Made by a program: the position numbers and the translations under genes. Shown here piece after piece: positions 59,559-64,000 of a stretch of 64,000 bases of DNA (positions are counted from its first letter, which is position 1; the number at the start of each line of letters is the position of its first letter). The notes beneath the pieces are model-generated. The model was not told the origin of the DNA. It saw only the letters and a list, made by a program, of their open reading frames with translations, and did no database searches. Location: the NCBI RefSeq assembly GCF_016185115.1, contig NZ_JACPOF010000030.1:124001-188000 (forward strand), in the 5' to 3' direction. The stretch is from Polaromonas sp. (lineage in GTDB: Bacteria > Pseudomonadota > Gammaproteobacteria > Burkholderiales > Burkholderiaceae_C).

Positions 59559-60947
59559 ATGCTTTACCAGGTCTATGAAACCCAGCGCACGCTGATGGAA
59601 CCGTTTGTCGACTTCGCGGAAGCCGCCGCCAAGCTCTACAGCAACCCGCTGTCGCCGATGGCGCAAAACCCCTTTGCGCAGCGCGTCGCCGCAGGGTACA
59701 GCCTGATCTACCGCCTGGGCAAGGACTACGAAAAGCCGGAATTCAACATCCGGACGATTGACGTCGACGGTACCAACATTGCCATTCATGAGCGGGTCGA
59801 GATCGACAAGCCGTTTTGCGAGCTGCGCCGCTTCAAGCGCTTTTCTGACGACACGGCGACGCTGGCCAAGCTCAAGGGCCAACCCGCCGTGCTGATCGTG
59901 GCGCCGCTGTCAGGGCACTACGCCACGCTGTTGCGCGACACCGTCAGGACCATGCTGAAAGACCACAAGGTCTACATCACCGACTGGAAGAACGCACGCA
60001 CCGTGCCGCTGTCCGACGGCTCCTTTCATCTGGACGACTACGTCAACTATGTTGAGGAATTCATAGCCCACCTGCAGGGCATCTATGGCAACTGCCACGT
60101 CATCAGCGTCTGCCAGCCCACCGTGCCGGTGTTTGCCGCCATATCGCTGATGGCTTCGCGCGGCCAGAAGACGCCGCTGTCCATGACCATGATGGGCGGC
60201 CCTATCGACGCACGCAAATCGCCGACCGCTGTCAACAACCTGGCCATGAACAAGAGCTTCGAGTGGTTTGAAAACAATGTGATTTTCCGCGTGCCGAGCA
60301 ACTTCCCGGGCGCCGGCCGCCGCGTCTACCCCGGCTTTTTGCAGCACAGCGGTTTTGTGGCCATGAACCCCGACCGCCACGCCAGCAGCCACTTCGACTA
60401 CTTCAAGGACCTGCTCAAGGGTGACGACGCCAGCGCCGAAGCGCACCGCAAGTTCTACGACGAGTACAACGCCGTGCTCGACATGGACGCCGACTACTAC
60501 CTCGAGACCATCAGGACGGTGTTCCAGGAATTCAAGCTGGTCAACGGCACCTGGGACGTGACATCGGCCGATGGCAAGATTGAACGCGTCAAGCCGGCGG
60601 ACATCAAGACCACCGCCGTCATGACGGTGGAAGGCGAGCTGGACGATATCTCCGGTTCGGGCCAGACCAAAGCAGCGCTTGAGATGTGCAGCGGCGTCTC
60701 AAGCAGCCAGAAAACGCACTTCGAGGTCAAGGGCGCAGGCCACTACGGCATCTTCAGCGGTCGCCGCTGGCGCGACCAGGTGTATCCGGCCGTCAGGGCG
60801 TTCATCCTGGCGCACAACGACGATACGGCACCGAAGCGCCTGGCCAAACCTGCCGCAAAGAAGGTTGTGGCCGCAAAGCCTGCAGGCAAAGCCGCTGCGA
60901 CACCCGCAGCAAGGCGCGCTCCGGCAAAGACCGCCCGCAGCAAATGA
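59559..60947 (+). CDS. phaZ: Intracellular polyhydroxybutyrate depolymerase
   Basis: A 462-residue depolymerase of the PhaZa1 type. The nucleophile is Cys185 in HVISVCQPTVPVFAA, replacing the usual Ser of lipases, as in the Ralstonia enzyme. APLSGHYATLLRDTVRTML, ITDWKNARTVPLSDG, MTVEGELDDISGSGQTKAAL with the Asp and the His in VKGAGHYGIFSGRRWRDQVY complete the active site. It mobilises stored PHB granules. The Ala/Lys-rich tail of about 45 residues, ending PAKTARSK, is basic and probably disordered; it could bind granules or DNA. The ATG at 59559 matches the family start MLYQVYETQR. Confidence 0.93.
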   Translation: MLYQVYETQRTLMEPFVDFAEAAAKLYSNPLSPMAQNPFAQRVAAGYSLIYRLGKDYEKPEFNIRTIDVDGTNIAIHERVEIDKPFCELRRFKRFSDDTATLAKLKGQPAVLIVAPLSGHYATLLRDTVRTMLKDHKVYITDWKNARTVPLSDGSFHLDDYVNYVEEFIAHLQGIYGNCHVISVCQPTVPVFAAISLMASRGQKTPLSMTMMGGPIDARKSPTAVNNLAMNKSFEWFENNVIFRVPSNFPGAGRRVYPGFLQHSGFVAMNPDRHASSHFDYFKDLLKGDDASAEAHRKFYDEYNAVLDMDADYYLETIRTVFQEFKLVNGTWDVTSADGKIERVKPADIKTTAVMTVEGELDDISGSGQTKAALEMCSGVSSSQKTHFEVKGAGHYGIFSGRRWRDQVYPAVRAFILAHNDDTAPKRLAKPAAKKVVAAKPAGKAAATPAARRAPAKTARSK

Positions 60948-60979
60948 TGTGAGGGTCGGGCAGGCGACTGCCCGACAAT

Positions 60980-61666
60980 ATGCCGGTGACGCTCACCGCC
61001 AACAACCAGCTCGCCCAGCGCATACACGCGGCACTTCCGCAGACGCAGTGCACGCGCTGCGGCTACCCCGATTGCGCCGCTTACGCCGAGGCTATTGCAT
61101 CAGGGGAAGCAGACATCAACCAGTGCCCGCCCGGCGGTGATGAGGGCATTCAGCGCCTTGCCGCCATCACAGGCCGGCCTGCCCTGCCCCTGAACCCGGT
61201 CAATGGTGTTGAAGGCCCGCGCGCACTCGCTGTCATTGACGAAGACTGGTGCATAGGCTGCACACTGTGCCTCAAGGCCTGCCCGACTGACGCCATACTC
61301 GGCGCGAACAAGATGATGCACACCGTCATTGAGGCGCATTGCACGGGCTGCGAGCTGTGCGTGCCGGTTTGCCCTGTCGACTGCATCAGCCTTGAGAACG
61401 TGACAGGCGATCGCACAGGCTGGGCCGCCTGGTCACGGCCGGAGGCCAATCACGCGCTGCAGCGTTATGAGTTTCACGGCGTGCTGCAAACCCGGCCCGG
61501 GCCGCGCAATGCAAGAATGCCAACCACCATTGATGAGACGGCATTTACGGCGCTTGAAGAAGGGTTGGCGCCTGCAGGTGACATGCAAAGTGCGGCAGAC
61601 AAAAAACGCGCGGTGATTGAAGCGGCCATGGCCCGTGCACGCGCAGCACGCCAGCCAAAACCCTGA
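60980..61666 (+). CDS. rnfB: RnfB-like ferredoxin, soluble form
   Basis: The 228-residue protein has the RnfB Fe-S domain (TQCTRCGYPDCAAYAEAIAS then INQCPPGG, residues about 24-50) followed by two 4Fe-4S ferredoxin motifs, CIGCTLCLKACPTDAI and CTGCELCVPVCPVDCI. The N-terminal membrane helix of classical RnfB is absent, and no rnfA, C, D, G or E gene is nearby. A Lys/Arg/Ala-rich tail ends the protein. It is a low-potential electron carrier of unknown partner. Follows phaZ by 32 bp and is convergent with the PLP gene. Confidence 0.87.
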   Translation: MPVTLTANNQLAQRIHAALPQTQCTRCGYPDCAAYAEAIASGEADINQCPPGGDEGIQRLAAITGRPALPLNPVNGVEGPRALAVIDEDWCIGCTLCLKACPTDAILGANKMMHTVIEAHCTGCELCVPVCPVDCISLENVTGDRTGWAAWSRPEANHALQRYEFHGVLQTRPGPRNARMPTTIDETAFTALEEGLAPAGDMQSAADKKRAVIEAAMARARAARQPKP

Positions 61667-61689
61667 GCCTGTTCAGGCGGACAGCTCGG

Positions 61690-62727
61690 TCAGGCCGGCA
61701 GTTCAGTCAGGCCCAGCACTTCAGATTCATACGCATGCAGCGACGGCGCGCCGCCTGTGTGTATGAAAAGCACGTTCTCATTTTTTGCAAAGTAGCCCTT
61801 ACGCGCCAGCCCGATCAGTCCGGCCATGATCTTGCCGGTGTAAACGGGGTCGAGCAGGATGGCCTCGGTGCGCGCCAGCATCTGCACTGCTTCGACCATC
61901 GCCGGGTTGGGCACAGAATATTTGGGCCGCCACCAGTCGCCGTGGCTCACCACCGCTTCGCGCGGCACCGTCATGTTCAGGCCCAGCAAATCGCTCACTG
62001 CCTGCGCCTCTTTATGCACCAGCGGGTCCTGGTCCACCGGGTCGCGGCTGACGCCAATACCGATGATGGGAATGTTGATGCGGTTGCCCATAAAGCCCGC
62101 CAGCAGGCCGCCATGCGTGCCCGAACTGCCTGAGCCCACCACCACCTTGTCGATCTGCACACCCTGCTCGAAGAACTGCTGCTGCAGCTCCTGTGCACAG
62201 GCCACATAACCCAGCCCGCCAATCGCATTCGACCCACCGCCCGGCACGATGTAGCCCTTGCGGCCAACGCCGGCCAGGTCGGCAGCCACCTTCTGCATGG
62301 CCTCCAGCATGTTGGTACCCGCAGGCACCACCGTGATGGCTTCAACACCCAGAAGGCGGAACAGAAAGTTGTTGCCGCTGGCGTCTTCACGGTAGCTGTG
62401 GGGCACGCGCTCTTCGATCACAAAGCGGCACTTGATGCCTTCCTTGATGGAAGCAGACAGCGTCGCACGGCAATGGTTGGATTGCGGTGCGCCGCAGGTG
62501 ATCAGGGTGTCAGCGCCCTGCGCCAATGCATCGGCGGCCAGGAACTCCAGCTTGCGCGTCTTGTTGCCGCCGGGCGTGAGGCCCAGCATGTCGTCACGCT
62601 TGATCCAGACGTTCGGACCTTCGCCGTCAGGGCAGCTTGCTGCCAGCGCTTTGGTGAAGTGGGGCAAAAACTCAAGCGGGGTCGGGTCTTTGGTGTAGCG
62701 GCGGCGGGGGAAACGGCTCAGGTCCAT
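61690..62727 (-). CDS. D-cysteine desulfhydrase/ACC deaminase family PLP enzyme
   Basis: A 345-residue fold type II PLP enzyme. The PLP Lys is in LTPGGNKTRKLEFLAADALA, the stacking Ser region in CGAPQSNHCRATLSASI, the phosphate-binding loop in VVGSGSSGTHGGLLAG, and LFIHTGGAPSLHAYES closes the active site. QSNH rather than QSNQ favours D-cysteine desulfhydrase or a sulfonate lyase over ACC deaminase. It may degrade D-cysteine to pyruvate, sulfide and ammonia, or act on a related compound. Downstream of the VOC gene on the same strand. Confidence 0.85.
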   Translation of the reverse strand: MDLSRFPRRRYTKDPTPLEFLPHFTKALAASCPDGEGPNVWIKRDDMLGLTPGGNKTRKLEFLAADALAQGADTLITCGAPQSNHCRATLSASIKEGIKCRFVIEERVPHSYREDASGNNFLFRLLGVEAITVVPAGTNMLEAMQKVAADLAGVGRKGYIVPGGGSNAIGGLGYVACAQELQQQFFEQGVQIDKVVVGSGSSGTHGGLLAGFMGNRINIPIIGIGVSRDPVDQDPLVHKEAQAVSDLLGLNMTVPREAVVSHGDWWRPKYSVPNPAMVEAVQMLARTEAILLDPVYTGKIMAGLIGLARKGYFAKNENVLFIHTGGAPSLHAYESEVLGLTELPA

Positions 62728-62797
62728 GCAGGCATCCAGTCAGTTGAAATCAGTTCAATTCAGATTCAAGCTGCATTTTGCCGCTACATCAATGACC

Positions 62798-63277
62798 TCA
62801 GCCCGTGGACGCCATTGCTGCAAACGCCTTGATGACTTCGGGAGGTGCCTGCACCATCTCAATCAGCACGCCCTCACCTGCAATCGGGAACTCATCGTTC
62901 GCCTTGGGATGCATGAAGCAGATGTCAAAGCCCGCCGCGCCCTTGCGAATGCCGCCGGGCGCAAAACGCACGCCCTGCGCGGTCAGCCACTCAACGGCTT
63001 TGGGCAGGTCGTCTATCCACAGGCCCACATGGTTGAGCGGCGTGGTGTGCACCGCCGGTTTTTTATCGATGTCGAGTGGCTGCATCAGGTCAACCTCGAC
63101 CTTGAAGGGGCCCACGCCCATGGCGCAGATGTCTTCGTCCACATTCTCGCGCTCGCTGACAAAGTTCCCTGTAACCTCGAGGCCCAGCATGTCTACCCAC
63201 AGCTTGCGCAGGCGGTCTTTGCTGGGTGCGCCTATGGCGATTTGCTGTATGCCCAGCACCTTGAAGGGACGGGTCAT
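62798..63277 (-). CDS. VOC-superfamily (glyoxalase/methylmalonyl-CoA epimerase-like) protein
   Basis: A 159-residue protein with two beta-alpha-beta-beta-beta units. Metal-ligand positions are in VLGIQQIAIGAPSKDRLRKL (Gln where His is common), KVEVDLMQPLD, LNHVGLWIDDLPKAVEWLTA and EGVLIEMVQAPPEV. It resembles methylmalonyl-CoA epimerases in length and in the GLEV and IEMVQ motifs. Overlap with the cupin gene (ATGA) and proximity to a biotin-dependent acyl-CoA carboxylase fit propionate metabolism. The first ligand being Gln leaves the function open. Confidence 0.8.
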   Translation of the reverse strand: MTRPFKVLGIQQIAIGAPSKDRLRKLWVDMLGLEVTGNFVSERENVDEDICAMGVGPFKVEVDLMQPLDIDKKPAVHTTPLNHVGLWIDDLPKAVEWLTAQGVRFAPGGIRKGAAGFDICFMHPKANDEFPIAGEGVLIEMVQAPPEVIKAFAAMASTG

Positions 63278-63555
63278 GATGCGGCCTTTTCCCTGCGGCC
63301 GGAGATATAGCTGGCGCCCGTTGGCCCGGCGCTCTCGAGGTGCGGCGTACCTGCAGGCAGGCGAAATATCTGCCTGGCTGCGTAAGTCGTTGCAACGCCA
63401 TCAACGGTCAGGGTGAAGTCGCCCCGTGTAATCAGCGCGCAGGCGTCGAAGGTATGGTGATGCTCGCCAAGCGCATAGCCGACCGGCCTTTCCACAACCG
63501 CAATCGTGGTGAAGCCTTCAGCCTTGAGTTGTGCTTCAAATTCCTGCTGGTTCAT
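63274..63555 (-). CDS. Small cupin-fold protein
   Basis: A 93-residue single-domain cupin. Motif 1 is LGEHHHTFDACALITRGDFT, with three consecutive His and a later Asp, and motif 2 is RQIFRLPAGTPHLESAGPTG. It probably binds a metal. The ATG at 63555 has a GGAG site; the longer frame to 63579 overlaps the carboxylase stop codon. It lies between the carboxylase subunit and the VOC protein, in an apparent operon. No reaction is assigned. Confidence 0.82.
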   Translation of the reverse strand: MNQQEFEAQLKAEGFTTIAVVERPVGYALGEHHHTFDACALITRGDFTLTVDGVATTYAARQIFRLPAGTPHLESAGPTGASYISGRREKAAS

Positions 63556-63578
63556 GATGGTCTCCAGACAAGTGAACA

Positions 63579-64000
63579 TCAGGCGAATTCAACAATCGGC
63601 TGGTCTACGCTGAGCGATTCACCTTTGGCCGCGAGCACCTTGCCCACCACACCGTCTGCAATCGCAAACAGCACGTTTTCCATTTTCATCGCTTCAATCA
63701 CCGCCACCCGTTCACCTGCCTGCACCTTCTGGCCGGGCTGTACAGACACCTCGACCAGCAGGCCGGGCATGGGCGACAGCACAAAGCGGCTCATGTCTGG
63801 CGGTGCCTTGTAGGGCATGAGCTGGTGCAACTCGGCCGCGCGCGGCGAGAGCACAAGAGCATCCAGCCGCGTGCCGTTGTGGGCGATGCGGAAAGCCAGC
63901 GGATTGCGGCCCACACCCCGCTCGACCTGCGCAGCGAAAGGTTTGCCGTTGACAGTGCCGCGTATGCGCGCGCCGCCCAGATGCCAGTTGCTGCAGATTT
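63579..64000 (-). CDS. Acetyl/propionyl-CoA carboxylase biotin-containing subunit, C-terminal fragment
   Basis: The gene enters from the right edge; about 140 C-terminal residues are visible. They end in a biotin carboxyl carrier domain, SPMPGLLVEVSVQPGQKVQA followed by VIEAMKMENVLFAI with the biotinyl Lys in EAMKMEN. Upstream residues (NPLAFRIAHNGTRLDALVLS) match the BT domain of propionyl-CoA carboxylase alpha subunits (PccA). It carries CO2 from biotin to propionyl-CoA or another acyl-CoA. The following cupin and VOC genes are probably co-transcribed. Confidence 0.88.
   Translation of the reverse strand, partial: ICSNWHLGGARIRGTVNGKPFAAQVERGVGRNPLAFRIAHNGTRLDALVLSPRAAELHQLMPYKAPPDMSRFVLSPMPGLLVEVSVQPGQKVQAGERVAVIEAMKMENVLFAIADGVVGKVLAAKGESLSVDQPIVEFA

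Noticed and set aside
61690..62727. Calling the PLP enzyme an ACC deaminase (acdS).
   Set aside because: The QSNH motif and the HTGGAPSL ending are closer to D-cysteine desulfhydrases than to plant-growth-promoting ACC deaminases.

Overview
The window is high-GC DNA from a betaproteobacterium, most probably of the order Burkholderiales and close to Comamonadaceae (Polaromonas, Rhodoferax or Variovorax type). This is inferred from several signs: five solitary Bug/TctC-type periplasmic binding proteins, a full isc operon, an intracellular PHB depolymerase with a cysteine nucleophile, grpE-dnaK-dnaJ with sigma-32-like promoters, and short dispersed intergenic repeats. The window looks like ordinary chromosome. 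I saw no rRNA, tRNA, CRISPR array, transposase, prophage or plasmid gene.

Layout. 1-9163: an oxidative hexuronate/aldarate locus. A minus-strand operon (uronate dehydrogenase, SMP-30 lactonase, TRAP transporter DctP-DctQ-DctM, a glucarate-dehydratase-like enolase, GarD) is divergent from a FadR-type regulator and a second, canonical glucarate dehydratase. 9295-15164: a hydroxycinnamate-type cluster (amidohydrolase, crotonase, feruloyl-CoA-synthase-like ligase, Bug protein, MarR regulator) and an HxlR-type regulator. 15228-20571: an M29/NicX-like metalloenzyme, a Bug protein with a divergent GntR regulator and twin palindromic operators, an MFS exporter and a His-rich PadR (YqjI-like) regulator. 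20888-24907: grpE, dnaK, dnaJ. 25217-29704: a crotonase, then the glutathione-dependent formaldehyde pathway with two glutathione-transferase-fold proteins. 29749-37942: a Bug protein, a class V aminotransferase divergent from a GntR regulator plus a 1050-residue FAD/Fe-S dehydrogenase, then pfkB and lgt.

38107-47026: the least familiar part. A LysR regulator leads into an eight-gene plus-strand unit encoding an enolase-superfamily dehydratase, a LigK/ProA-like aldolase, an AhpD/CMD-like protein, two tandem Bug proteins, a long RraA-family protein, a DUF1932-type dehydrogenase and a short RraA protein. A second LysR gene closes it. It reads as an uptake and dehydration/retro-aldol pathway for an unidentified hydroxy-acid.

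47128-64000: ilvD; the isc operon iscR-S-U-A-hscB-hscA-fdx with a clear IscR site; uvrB; an aromatic/aspartate aminotransferase; a DOPA-dioxygenase-like enzyme; phaZ; a soluble RnfB-like ferredoxin; a D-cysteine-desulfhydrase-like enzyme; and a VOC protein, a cupin and the C-terminus of a biotin-dependent carboxylase.

Three repeat families recur between genes: a roughly 200-bp element (3 copies), a roughly 90-bp element with a C-rich/G-rich hairpin (3 copies) and a composite double hairpin (2 copies). A fourth, palindromic element lies in frame inside the 1050-residue dehydrogenase. Functions are read from recognisable motifs and neighbourhood. Substrates of most transport proteins and sugar-acid enzymes are inference.
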